Below are positions 1 through 5,860 of a DNA stretch of 7,698 bases, one piece after another (the first letter of the stretch is position 1; every line of letters starts with the position of its first letter). The DNA lies in contig JAESUV010000097.1 in the NCBI GenBank assembly GCA_016762975.1, positions 1 through 7,698 of the forward strand, written 5' to 3'. The notes under the pieces are model-generated. The model had not been told where the DNA came from, made no database searches, and worked only from the letters and a program-made list of their open reading frames with translations. The position numbers were made by a program, and so were the translations under genes. The DNA comes from Gammaproteobacteria bacterium (GTDB taxonomy: Bacteria > Pseudomonadota > Gammaproteobacteria > Pseudomonadales > Pseudohongiellaceae).

Positions 1-2
1 TT

Positions 3-98
3 CAGTATCATAATCAGAGATATCGTACCGGCAGGAGGCTGGGACCACTGAAAGAATCGACAGAGAAGTTAATATTGTTGCTACAGGAAAACAAGTGA
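3..98 (+). CDS. C-terminal end of the gene of the preceding cassette (partial)
   Basis: The first 130 bases belong to a cassette that starts before the window. The frame beginning at base 3 is open and ends with TGA at 96-98, about 30 bp before the attC site, which is the spacing seen in neighbouring cassettes. Its 31 residues end in LKESTEKLILLLQENK, a plausible amphipathic C-terminal helix. A second frame (from base 1, stop at 49-51) cannot be excluded. No function can be assigned from so short a tail. Confidence 0.4.
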   Translation, partial: QYHNQRYRTGRRLGPLKESTEKLILLLQENK

Positions 99-129
99 TT
101 CGTTGTAACAACATCGAACATCGTCCAGC

Positions 130-187
130 ACATAACAAACAAATCAAGGAGATTCGCTGCGCGAACTCTTTATTAAAAGCGTTATGT
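130..187 (+). repeat. attC site 0 (end of preceding cassette)
   Basis: R'' ACATAAC at 130-136 and R' GTTATGT at 181-187 enclose a hairpin whose inner stem is TTCGC-TGC-GCGAA. The left arm carries one unpaired A between the GAG and TTCGC pairing blocks, the usual extrahelical base. The L' side reads TTATTAAAAGC, a subtype shared with the site at 6417-6476. Confidence 0.93.
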
Positions 188-207
188 GTGCTAGTTAGGG
201 ATTTTAC

Positions 208-732
208 ATGAACTGGGAAGCAATAGGTGCAGTAGGGGAAATATTCGGAGCCACCGCGACCGTAGTAATGTTAGTGTATCTCTCTATTCAAATCCGCCAC
301 GCTAGAGATACAACACAATCATCTACTGAGTTGGAGGCTTCGAAAGTGTTGACTCGACTAACAGAAAGAGTCGCCGAAGATCGAGATTTACAGCGAATTT
401 GGAACGAAATTGCAGAAGAAAGCCAAGATATTTCAGATGAAGACATTTCCCACTTTATTTGGCATCTAGCAACTGTTTTACACGCAGCGGAAGGCGTATG
501 GGAGCAATATCAGAAAGGCTTAATCTCTAAGCGAGCATGGGCAGAATGGGAGCGCGCCATGACCGGGGCATTGCGAACTCCCATTGCATACACTTGGTGG
601 TCTCAAAGAGCCGCACCCTTCTCCCCTGAGTTTTATGACCATATCGAAACCATAATACAACAGAAAGAAGGGTGGAAGATGCCTTCTACGGATAGCTGGA
701 TGACTGCATCTAGAAAATTCGACAACAGATAG
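208..732 (+). CDS. Membrane-anchored cassette protein, family of unknown function (cassette 1)
   Basis: A 174-residue protein with one N-terminal transmembrane helix (about residues 6-28, beginning MNWEAIGAVGEIFGA) followed by basic residues (RHAR), which predicts a short outside N-terminus and a cytoplasmic remainder. The rest looks helical and soluble. It contains the motif EGVWEQYQKGLI at 95-106, which recurs in diverged form in cassettes 3, 4, 6 and 7, and then a Trp-rich segment (W111, W114, W130, W131). The ATG start has an AGGGA ribosome-binding site at 197-201, six bases upstream. The N-terminus closely resembles that of the cassette 6 protein (MNWDAFGAAGEWAGS). Similar proteins with a TM segment and L-x-Y-L-x-x-Q are, from memory, common hypothetical proteins in marine gammaproteobacteria. 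No enzymatic motif is visible and the function is unknown. Confidence 0.85.
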   Translation: MNWEAIGAVGEIFGATATVVMLVYLSIQIRHARDTTQSSTELEASKVLTRLTERVAEDRDLQRIWNEIAEESQDISDEDISHFIWHLATVLHAAEGVWEQYQKGLISKRAWAEWERAMTGALRTPIAYTWWSQRAAPFSPEFYDHIETIIQQKEGWKMPSTDSWMTASRKFDNR

Positions 733-747
733 GAAAGTGCAAACGAC

Positions 748-806
748 ACATAACAATCAAATCAAAAAGGACATGCTGCGCATGCCTATTATTCAAAGCG
801 TTACCT
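748..806 (+). repeat. attC site 1
   Basis: R'' ACATAAC at 748-754 and R' GTTACCT at 800-806. The central hairpin is CATGC-TGC-GCATG with an extrahelical A in the left arm. The two cores do not match each other exactly because the bases of R' after the G belong to cassette 2, whose own R'' is AGGTAAC. Confidence 0.95.
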
Positions 807-813
807 ACACTCG

Positions 814-1404
814 ATGACATCAAGTGAAGAGAAGGATTTAGCAAATCGACTTCGAGAAGCGATCGCGAAGTCTCGAGGCTATGCAGATTTTTTTGAATGG
901 AGACCTAATCGAGATCTAGAAGAGCAAGGAGTCGTAATGGCTCTCAGCGAGTCTCTTGAGAAGGACGATATGACTCCGTACACTGGAATCATTAGTAGAG
1001 GGCGAAATAACGATCCGCCTGATTGCGAAGCTCAGAATGAATTGGGATTAAGGACGGCAGTTGAAGTAACAGAGCTTGTCTACGGAAAAGCAATCGAATC
1101 ACTCAAGAGCGGGGGTGAATATTTCTGGACTGAGTGGACCAAAGACTCTTTCTTAGATTCAATATTCAAACTTATAACCAGAAAGGATTCTCGATTCGTA
1201 AGCTTAAAGGGAGCGCCATATCCAGGAGGCTACGACTTAATAATCTATACAGATGAGCCGGAACTAAACTTTTTGACAGTAAGCCGATTTTTGGAAAACG
1301 CTACTCTGCCTATTACTGAAAATCTTTCAAATATATTTTTATTACTTTCGTACGAACCCGAATATGAAAAATGCCCATATATTCAGATTGCGGCCGGTAG
1401 GTAA
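814..1404 (+). CDS. Cassette 2 protein of unknown function, possible PD-(D/E)xK nuclease fold
   Basis: A 196-residue soluble protein with no membrane segment, unlike most of its neighbours. The central part has DPPD at 67-70, then a hydrophobic strand AVEVTELV at about 82-89, and later the strand-like YDLIIYTDE. An acidic residue followed after about 14 residues by a strand ending E-x-T/E resembles the restriction-endonuclease-like core (D ... E-x-K) with the lysine replaced. That is inference from the pattern alone. The ATG lies only seven bases after R' and has no ribosome-binding site, so translation may be leaderless or coupled to read-through. The stop codon TAA (1402-1404) is formed by the R'' core itself, so the attC site supplies the end of the gene. 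Confidence 0.8.
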   Translation: MTSSEEKDLANRLREAIAKSRGYADFFEWRPNRDLEEQGVVMALSESLEKDDMTPYTGIISRGRNNDPPDCEAQNELGLRTAVEVTELVYGKAIESLKSGGEYFWTEWTKDSFLDSIFKLITRKDSRFVSLKGAPYPGGYDLIIYTDEPELNFLTVSRFLENATLPITENLSNIFLLLSYEPEYEKCPYIQIAAGR

Positions 1405-1464
1405 CAATCAAATCAAAAAGGAATCAGCGCTACGCGGCTGATCCTATTATTAAGGGCGTTATGT
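1399..1464 (+). repeat. attC site 2
   Basis: R'' AGGTAAC at 1399-1405 and R' GTTATGT at 1458-1464. The hairpin has the stem ATCAGC/GCTGAT topped by GC-TAC-GC, with one extrahelical A in the left arm. At 66 bp it is the longest intact site of the window. The L' side is ATTATTAAGGGC, the same subtype as the right half of the split site at 5771-5813. Confidence 0.95.
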
Positions 1465-1510
1465 TTCTCATCGAATTGACTGCAAATCGGGAAAGCATCA
1501 GGGATCAAAG

Positions 1511-1984
1511 TTGAACTTCGATAATCTAAATAAATGGCTAGCCCTTTTAGGTAATTTTGGTGTTATCGCTGGAATTGTATTCCTTGGAATCGAGATACAA
1601 CAGAATACGAATATGATGAAAGCACAGACTCGCGACTCGCTTACAGAAAAGAACTTGATGGTGTTTTCAGCATCGGCTGAAAGCGCCTATGCTGCCGATG
1701 TTCTATATCGGGGGAGCATTGGAGAAATTACTCCTGATACAATGCCTGAATGGGTCACTTTTACTTTCCAAGTGCAAGGTATGTTCCGGGTATCGGAGAA
1801 CGAGTCATATCAATATGATAGAGGTCTGTTTGATGAAGCAGAGTATCAAGCCCGCAAAAATACTTGGCGGCGAAATCTATCAAGAGTCGGTTTCAGGGCT
1901 GTATGGGAACGATATAGAGAAGAATATAGTGAAAGTTTTCGGGACGAGATGGATCAACTGGCAAAGGAGTTAGACGCCAATTAG
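1511..1984 (+). CDS. Membrane-anchored cassette protein, paralogue of cassette 7 (cassette 3)
   Basis: A 157-residue protein. One transmembrane helix spans about residues 9-29, followed by IQQNTNMMKAQTRD and a helical domain. The conserved motif SYQYDRGLFDEAEY lies at 99-112, and the C-terminus has FRAVW (128-132) and SFRDE (142-146). The protein from cassette 7 has the same length and shares these blocks, including 16 identical residues at 20-35 (AGIVFLGIEIQQNTNM). At DNA level that block differs at seven codons, all synonymous, showing selection on the protein. The start is TTG, six bases after GGGA (1501-1504); no ATG further in would keep the conserved N-terminus. No catalytic motif is seen and the function is unknown. 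Confidence 0.87.
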   Translation: MNFDNLNKWLALLGNFGVIAGIVFLGIEIQQNTNMMKAQTRDSLTEKNLMVFSASAESAYAADVLYRGSIGEITPDTMPEWVTFTFQVQGMFRVSENESYQYDRGLFDEAEYQARKNTWRRNLSRVGFRAVWERYREEYSESFRDEMDQLAKELDAN

Positions 1985-2052
1985 AACTAATAGGCGTTTC
2001 AGAATACTTCCTAATTGTCATTCTAAAAATCATGAGGTCAGGTGAAAACGAA

Positions 2053-2111
2053 ACATAACAATCAAATCAAAAAGGAGGCACTACGTGCCCCTATTATTCA
2101 AAGCGTTATGT
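2053..2111 (+). repeat. attC site 3
   Basis: R'' ACATAAC at 2053-2059 and R' GTTATGT at 2105-2111. The hairpin is GGCAC-TAC-GTGCC with an extrahelical A in the left arm. All 59 bases are identical to attC sites 5 and 6. Confidence 0.96.
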
Positions 2112-2154
2112 GTCTTGAATCTTCAAGATCGAGAAAGCTGGGAGAGCAGTTAGT

Positions 2155-2658
2155 TTGAAACTAAGCAGAAAAGAGATCATAGAAATAACTGGACTTTTGG
2201 CCGTGGTAGGATCTCTACTCTTCGTGGGTGTTCAATTAGCTCTTGAGCGCAATATTGCACTAGGAGATCAATATCATAACCGAGCAGAAAGCAGAATGGC
2301 GAACTTGCGCGCCAACCTAGAAAGTGATGTCTATTTGGAGTATCGAGTCAGGGTTTGGGAAAGCGGCGACCGTCCTTCATTTTGGACAAGCGAATTTGAG
2401 AACTTAGTAGGTGATTCACCTCCTATGGATTCAGTGCTCAACTTAGAGCAAGATAACATCAGCTTAGCCTACGTAGATAATTTGTATTTCCAATACAGGC
2501 GAGGCTTACTTGATGAAACCTATTGGTCTGGCGCAAGAGACTACATTAAGAGGTTGATAAGCGGCCCAATTCGACGTGCAAATTTTATCTCCTCTTCATT
2601 CAATCCGGATTTTAGTGATCTACTTACTGAACTAGTAAGTGAAATCGAAACCGAATAG
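2155..2658 (+). CDS. Membrane-anchored cassette protein (cassette 4)
   Basis: A 167-residue protein with a short charged N-terminus (MKLSRKEIIE), a transmembrane helix at about residues 10-29 and a probably helical remainder. The C-terminal region holds DNLYFQYRRGLLDETYW at 108-124, the clearest match to the Y-x-x-G-L motif of cassettes 1, 3, 6 and 7, followed by a conserved-looking GPIR and a C-terminal helix FSDLLTELVSEIE. The predicted start is TTG at 2155, preceded by GGGAGAG at 2140-2146. It is less similar to the other members in the membrane segment, so family membership rests on architecture and the motif. Function unknown. Confidence 0.83.
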   Translation: MKLSRKEIIEITGLLAVVGSLLFVGVQLALERNIALGDQYHNRAESRMANLRANLESDVYLEYRVRVWESGDRPSFWTSEFENLVGDSPPMDSVLNLEQDNISLAYVDNLYFQYRRGLLDETYWSGARDYIKRLISGPIRRANFISSSFNPDFSDLLTELVSEIETE

Positions 2659-2689
2659 GGAACTTGTCGTCATTTGGGCTACAGCCGAC

Positions 2690-2748
2690 ACATAACAATC
2701 AAATCAAAAAGGACATGCTACGCATGCCTCTTATTCAAAGCGTTATGT
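2690..2748 (+). repeat. attC site 4
   Basis: R'' ACATAAC at 2690-2696 and R' GTTATGT at 2742-2748. The hairpin is CATGC-TAC-GCATG with an extrahelical A. It differs from attC site 1 at only a few positions (loop base, CTC for CTA after the stem, and the R' end). Confidence 0.95.
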
Positions 2749-2772
2749 GCCTAGTTAACGCCGGAGAAGATT

Positions 2773-3246
2773 TTGAGTCTTTCTAATTTAGCAGATTTAG
2801 CGACAATATGTGCGGCGGCAGTTGCTATCCTGGGATTCGGATTCGGATACTTTAAATATTTCGATATGCGCGACAGAGAGTTGCGCTGGAAGAAAACAGA
2901 ATTTTTGTTCGAGCAGGCAGCTCACTTGGATGGGGATCGAGAAATCAACTATGCAGTCTCCGTCCTCGCAGAAACAGATGATGACGTTAGTGTTAACGAT
3001 GTATTCGAAGCTGATGGGAGTTTTTCTTCCGCAGTCGACTCAAAATATAGATTAGGATTTGATCGCCTTCTAAATCTACTTGATCGATTAGCATACGCAC
3101 ACCTGCATTCAAGCGTCCTAGACATATCTGAACTAAACAATTTCGGATGGTATTACCATAAAGTTGTATCTTCTAATCGAGCGACTAAGTATTGCGAAGA
3201 AAGCGGATACCAAGACATAATTGAAATGGCGCAGAAGATACAGTGA
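2773..3246 (+). CDS. Membrane-anchored cassette protein, DUF4760-like pattern possible (cassette 5)
   Basis: A 157-residue protein with one transmembrane helix at about residues 8-27, then a charged stretch (DMRDRELRWKK, 31-41) and a helical domain. It lacks the Y-x-x-G-L motif. It has instead LLNLLDRLAYAHLHSSVLD at about 99-117, followed by W126-YY, which recalls the pattern of small TM-anchored DUF4760-type proteins (a helix with N-x-x-[ED], then a turn and a leucine-rich helix). That resemblance is a weak inference. The start is TTG at 2773 with GGAG at 2763-2766. Stop TGA lies just before the attC. Its architecture matches its neighbours although the sequence family may differ. Confidence 0.8.
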   Translation: MSLSNLADLATICAAAVAILGFGFGYFKYFDMRDRELRWKKTEFLFEQAAHLDGDREINYAVSVLAETDDDVSVNDVFEADGSFSSAVDSKYRLGFDRLLNLLDRLAYAHLHSSVLDISELNNFGWYYHKVVSSNRATKYCEESGYQDIIEMAQKIQ

Positions 3247-3253
3247 AGGCGGC

Positions 3254-3312
3254 ACATAACAATCAAATCAAAAAGGAGGCACTACGTGCCCCTATTATTC
3301 AAAGCGTTATGT
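3254..3312 (+). repeat. attC site 5
   Basis: R'' ACATAAC at 3254-3260 and R' GTTATGT at 3306-3312, with the hairpin GGCAC-TAC-GTGCC. Identical over 59 bp to attC sites 3 and 6 although the attached genes differ. Confidence 0.96.
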
Positions 3313-3349
3313 TTCTAATCATATGCACCGTGAAACTGGAAATGGAATG

Positions 3350-3859
3350 ATGAATTGGGATGCATTTGGCGCGGCTGGTGAATGGGCAGGATCAATTGCA
3401 GTAATTGCTACGTTAATTTATCTGGCTCGCCAATTGCGAGAACAGAATAAGCTTGCGAAGTTCCAAGCATGGGACTCCATAATGGATGGATTCAAAGATT
3501 TAACTATGGAGTTCGCCACCAACCCTGAGCTAAATTCCATTGGAAGAAGGGGAGACTTAGACCCTAATAGCTTGACCGATGATGAGTCTAGGCAGTTTCA
3601 ATTTATGCGTCGAACATATTGGCTTGGGGTACAGAGAGCTTGGCGGGCTTACGAACTAGGATATTTGGGCAAAGATGAGTGGCACGATTTAGCAGATGAA
3701 TTCGCTAAGAGCCTGGAGACGCCTGGCGGGATTTTATGGCGTAAGCATTCTGTAAATGATCAGATGGCAGCGTTTTGGGTGGCGGTTGATCTTGAGTACT
3801 CTAAGGGCACTGGTAGGGTTGATTATTCTATGGGTCGAGACGAGAATAACAATCAATAG
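3350..3859 (+). CDS. Membrane-anchored cassette protein, related to cassette 1 (cassette 6)
   Basis: A 169-residue protein if started at ATG 3350. This start is preferred because MNWDAFGAAGEWAGS then aligns from residue 1 with the cassette 1 protein (MNWEAIGAVGEIFGA). In-frame ATGs at 3323 and 3347 would add nine or one residues. One transmembrane helix spans about residues 6-27, followed by RQLREQNK, so the rest is probably cytoplasmic. The motif QRAWRAYELGYLGKDEW at 95-111 corresponds to the Y-x-x-G motif of the other cassettes and is followed by a conserved-looking ETPGG-x-x-W. The last codons (NNNQ, stop) lie in an 11-bp copy of the attC beginning, so the C-terminus may be shaped by an old recombination site. 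Function unknown. Confidence 0.85.
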   Translation: MNWDAFGAAGEWAGSIAVIATLIYLARQLREQNKLAKFQAWDSIMDGFKDLTMEFATNPELNSIGRRGDLDPNSLTDDESRQFQFMRRTYWLGVQRAWRAYELGYLGKDEWHDLADEFAKSLETPGGILWRKHSVNDQMAAFWVAVDLEYSKGTGRVDYSMGRDENNNQ

Positions 3860-3878
3860 GTAGCTCAGCGCAGTCGAA

Positions 3879-3937
3879 ACATAACAATCAAATCAAAAAG
3901 GAGGCACTACGTGCCCCTATTATTCAAAGCGTTATGT
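3879..3937 (+). repeat. attC site 6
   Basis: R'' ACATAAC at 3879-3885 and R' GTTATGT at 3931-3937, with the hairpin GGCAC-TAC-GTGCC. Identical over 59 bp to sites 3 and 5. Confidence 0.96.
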
Positions 3938-3976
3938 TTCTATTGGAAATTGAAGCAAGCCGCTAAAGGCTAAGTT

Positions 3977-4450
3977 ATGGGTATCGACAAGATTAATACA
4001 TGGTTGACTCTGTTAGCTAATCTAGGCGTGCTTGCTGGCATCGTATTTCTTGGAATCGAAATCCAACAGAATACCAACATGGTGCGGACTCAAACACGAG
4101 ATAACATGGCCGAGAAACAGTTGTCTTGGTATGCCCTCGCGGGTAGGGACTCAAAAACAGCGGAATTGTATCTACAAGGGCAACGCGATGAATTGGAACA
4201 ATCCCCCGAATATTTTCAATATGTAATGATTGTTGCAAGTAGTTTGGCAATGATGTCTAACGAGTGGTATCAATATCAACAAGGCATGTACAGACCCGAG
4301 GAATTTGAACCACGGCAATTTCGTTGGAAGCGGGATCTTCGATCACCAGGATTTAGACGTATTTGGTCCGGCACTCAGCAAAATCAGTATGCCCAGAGTT
4401 TCCGCGATGAAGTAAATCGAATTATTGAAGAGCTCGACAATGAGAATTAG
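3977..4450 (+). CDS. Membrane-anchored cassette protein, paralogue of cassette 3 (cassette 7)
   Basis: A 157-residue protein. The transmembrane helix is at about residues 9-28, followed by IQQNTNMVRTQTRDNMAEK, and then a helical domain. The family motif NEWYQYQQGMYRPEEF is at 95-110, and PGFRRIW (124-130) and SFRDEV (141-146) lie near the C-terminus. Compared with cassette 3 the membrane block and the C-terminal blocks are conserved, while residues about 50-95 diverge strongly. The ATG is preceded by AAAGG (3965-3969) seven bases upstream. The attC that follows is split by the IS element, so this cassette should no longer be excisable alone. Function unknown. Confidence 0.88.
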   Translation: MGIDKINTWLTLLANLGVLAGIVFLGIEIQQNTNMVRTQTRDNMAEKQLSWYALAGRDSKTAELYLQGQRDELEQSPEYFQYVMIVASSLAMMSNEWYQYQQGMYRPEEFEPRQFRWKRDLRSPGFRRIWSGTQQNQYAQSFRDEVNRIIEELDNEN

Positions 4451-4478
4451 TCTAGAAATCGCACTAAGTGCATACGAA

Positions 4479-4504
4479 ACATAACAATCAAATCAAAAAG
4501 GACA
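4479..4504 (+). repeat. attC site 7, left half (interrupted by IS)
   Basis: R'' ACATAAC at 4479-4485 and the usual L'' sequence up to AAAAAGGACA, where the site stops abruptly at the inverted repeat of the IS. The matching right half is at 5771-5813. R'' pairs with the start of cassette 7 (TTATGTTTC), as expected. Confidence 0.93.
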
Positions 4505-4531
4505 GGAACCTAACCCGCTTTTGAACACACC
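4505..4531 (+). repeat. Left terminal inverted repeat of the IS
   Basis: 27 bases starting GGAACCTAACCCGCTTTTG, matching the reverse complement of 5744-5770 at 26 positions; the single difference is at base 20 (A against C). Confidence 0.95.
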
Positions 4532-4557
4532 TCAACCTAACAATTTGGAGGTGTGAA

Positions 4558-4887
4558 ATGGCAAGACGAAAATACTACCAGTCTTACGACGATAACTTTA
4601 AAGCGACAGCAGTTGCGCTCAGCCAGATACCTGGAGTGCTGGCAAAGCACGTAGCCGAGTCTCTAGATATCCATGAAATCATGCTTTATCGTTGGCGCAT
4701 GGAAATGCGACGAGGACAGATCATGGCCAAGAAAAAACACATCTCTATCGATCCAGAAACCAAATCTGAGCTAATACGCCTTAGAAAACTCGAACGGGAT
4801 CATAACCTCCTGAAGGAGGAACATGCCCTTTTAAAAAAAGCCATCCAGTTCTCTTCTCAACAAAAAAAGAAGTCTTCGAATTCATAG
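4558..4887 (+). CDS. IS3-family transposase OrfA
   Basis: A 109-residue DNA-binding subunit. Residues about 14-50 form a helix-turn-helix (FKATAVALSQIPGV, then AKHVAESLDIHEIMLYRWR), and residues about 68-98 are a leucine-zipper-like coiled coil (L-x-x-L-x-x-L spacing, ending HALLKKAIQF). OrfA recognises the IS ends and is the N-terminal half of the full transposase. A strong ribosome-binding site GGAGGT (4547-4552) precedes the ATG. The gene ends with an A7G run (A AAA AAG at 4863-4869), a classical -1 slippery heptamer. Slipping there joins it to OrfB. Confidence 0.95.
   Translation: MARRKYYQSYDDNFKATAVALSQIPGVLAKHVAESLDIHEIMLYRWRMEMRRGQIMAKKKHISIDPETKSELIRLRKLERDHNLLKEEHALLKKAIQFSSQQKKKSSNS
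4863..4869 (+). other. Probable -1 programmed ribosomal frameshift site
   Basis: The heptamer A AAA AAG is in the OrfA frame. Slipping back one base continues as GAA GTC TTC GAA TTC ATA, giving EVFEFIDENRHLHGIALMCRV, which is the usual N-terminus of IS3 OrfB proteins and is encoded upstream of the first ATG of OrfB. A second A7 run at 4833-4839 is a less well placed candidate. Confidence 0.8.
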
Positions 4888-4919
4888 ACGAGAATAGGCA
4901 CCTGCACGGTATAGCACTG

Positions 4920-5729
4920 ATGTGCCGGGTCTATAACGTGACTCGACATGGTTACAACTCCTGGAGGAGACGAGGCTGTTCATTAAGACGGATAGAAGAC
5001 AGTGAATGGTATGAGCGAATTAGGACGATATTCGACAAACACAATGGCGCGTATGGGAGCCCTAAGATCACCATGGAGCTGCGCAAGCAGAATTGGCAGA
5101 TTGGTCAGAAACGGGTTGCTCGAATTATGCGTGAACACGGGCTAAAGGCCTTAAAGCACACTCTCTACAAAAGGCAGAGGTCTGGCATGCTTAAGCATGC
5201 GTATAAAATATCCTGCCACATTGCAGGCATGAAAGTGAGCAGAGAGAACCAGCTGTGGGTTGGCGATGTAACCTACATCAAGCTGCGAGACGGCAGCTGG
5301 CGATACTTGTGCACCATTATGGATAGATACAGTAGAAAGATCATAGGCTGGTCGCTCAGTGATACCAGAGATGGAAACTTGACCCTGGCATGTCTTGATC
5401 ACGCTGTGAAGAATAGAGGCCACCATAAGGATCTTATCTTTCACTCGGACAGAGGTGTTGAATACGTTGTAGGGCGCTATCAGGAGCGTTTGCGTAGATA
5501 CGGCATAGTGCAGAGTATGAACCGAGTAAAGAAGATGAACGACAACGCCTTTATGGAATCGTTCTATCAGCAATTTAAGACGGAAAGAATAAAGAGAATC
5601 ACCCTCGATACAGTAGAACAGCTTAGAGGAATCATTAAGGAGTACATGTACTACTACAATTTCACTCGATCCCATTCCTCTCTTGGGTATGTATCGCCGG
5701 ATGAATTTGAGTGTAGAATGAACGAATAA
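4920..5729 (+). CDS. IS3-family transposase OrfB (DDE catalytic subunit)
   Basis: A 269-residue catalytic half from the first ATG. In the cell it is most likely made as an OrfAB fusion by frameshifting near 4869, since similarity to OrfB proteins starts at least 17 codons before this ATG. Residues about 35-75 form the HTH_21-type region (AYGSPKITMELR). The retroviral-integrase core follows, with catalytic D116 (WVGDVTYI), D177 (HSDRGVEY) and E213 (DNAFMESF). There are 35 residues between the last two, the DD-35-E spacing of the IS3 family. The C-terminus YYNFTRSHSSLGYVSPDEF is typical. No frameshift or internal stop is present, so the element may be active. Confidence 0.95.
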   Translation: MCRVYNVTRHGYNSWRRRGCSLRRIEDSEWYERIRTIFDKHNGAYGSPKITMELRKQNWQIGQKRVARIMREHGLKALKHTLYKRQRSGMLKHAYKISCHIAGMKVSRENQLWVGDVTYIKLRDGSWRYLCTIMDRYSRKIIGWSLSDTRDGNLTLACLDHAVKNRGHHKDLIFHSDRGVEYVVGRYQERLRRYGIVQSMNRVKKMNDNAFMESFYQQFKTERIKRITLDTVEQLRGIIKEYMYYYNFTRSHSSLGYVSPDEFECRMNE

Positions 5730-5743
5730 CAAAAACTTAACAC

Positions 5744-5770
5744 GGTGTGTGCAAAAGCGGGTTAGGTTCC
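5744..5770 (-). repeat. Right terminal inverted repeat of the IS
   Basis: Ends GCGGGTTAGGTTCC at 5770 and is the near-perfect reverse complement of 4505-4531. It begins 14 bases after the OrfB stop codon. Confidence 0.95.
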
Positions 5771-5813
5771 ACGCGGCGTTTCACGGCCGCGTCTATTATT
5801 AAGGGCGTTATCT
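5771..5813 (+). repeat. attC site 7, right half (interrupted by IS)
   Basis: Contains the hairpin ACGCGGC-GTTTCACG-GCCGCGT, then CTATTATTAAGGGC and R' GTTATCT at 5807-5813. R' after its G belongs to cassette 8, whose R'' is AGATAAC. The L' side matches attC site 2. The retained hairpin is complete, so the IS entered at the outer edge of the stem on its left arm. Confidence 0.92.
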
Positions 5814-5824
5814 GCACCGAGTCA

Positions 5825-5853
5825 TTGCAAAACCTAAAGTGATAGAATAGTAT
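5825..5853 (+). promoter_or_regulatory. Predicted promoter of the toxin-antitoxin cassette
   Basis: TTGCAA (5825-5830) and TAGTAT (5848-5853) are separated by 17 bases and fit a sigma-70 promoter. The transcription start would fall at about 5860, on the antitoxin ATG, giving a leaderless mRNA. The -10 lies in the operator palindrome. Confidence 0.55.
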
Positions 5854-5860
5854 CACTTTA
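5835..5860 (+). promoter_or_regulatory. Palindromic operator of the toxin-antitoxin operon
   Basis: A perfect inverted repeat TAAAGTGATA / TATCACTTTA with a six-base spacer (GAATAG). It runs up to the first base of the antitoxin start codon and overlaps the predicted -10. Phd/YefM antitoxins bind such palindromes, and the position fits autorepression by the antitoxin or the complex. Confidence 0.8.

Larger units (their letters stand above)
4505..5770 (+). mobile_element. Complete IS3-family insertion sequence (1266 bp)
   Basis: The element is bounded by 27-bp inverted repeats that differ at one base (start GGAACCTAACCCGC) and carries two overlapping-frame transposase genes, as in the IS3 family. 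It sits inside the stem region of an attC site, in the same direction as the cassettes. Direct repeats of 3-5 bp, expected for IS3 elements, are not evident: flanks read GGACA on the left and ACGCG on the right, so at most AC could be duplicated. The outermost base is A on the left and (in reverse) T on the right, so the true tip might be TGGAACC with one mutated end. The subgroup cannot be settled by eye. Confidence 0.95.

Noticed and set aside
520..756. Minus-strand open frame of 78 codons opposite cassette 1
   Set aside because: Cys/Arg-rich low-quality translation opposite a well-supported gene that shares a family motif with other cassettes; it also runs into the attC.
1689..1973. Second + strand frame inside cassette 3, and similar ones inside cassettes 5 and 7 (2810-3055, 4032-4226)
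   Set aside because: These are alternative frames of genes whose main frame is conserved at protein level between paralogues.
748..3937. Regularly spaced near-identical repeats as a CRISPR array
   Set aside because: The repeats are about 59 bp with attC cores and are separated by 500-600 bp units carrying genes, so they are integron attC sites.
5151..5732. Long open frame on the minus strand opposite the transposase gene
   Set aside because: It lies entirely opposite OrfB, which has clear DDE motifs; the minus frame has no recognisable protein pattern.
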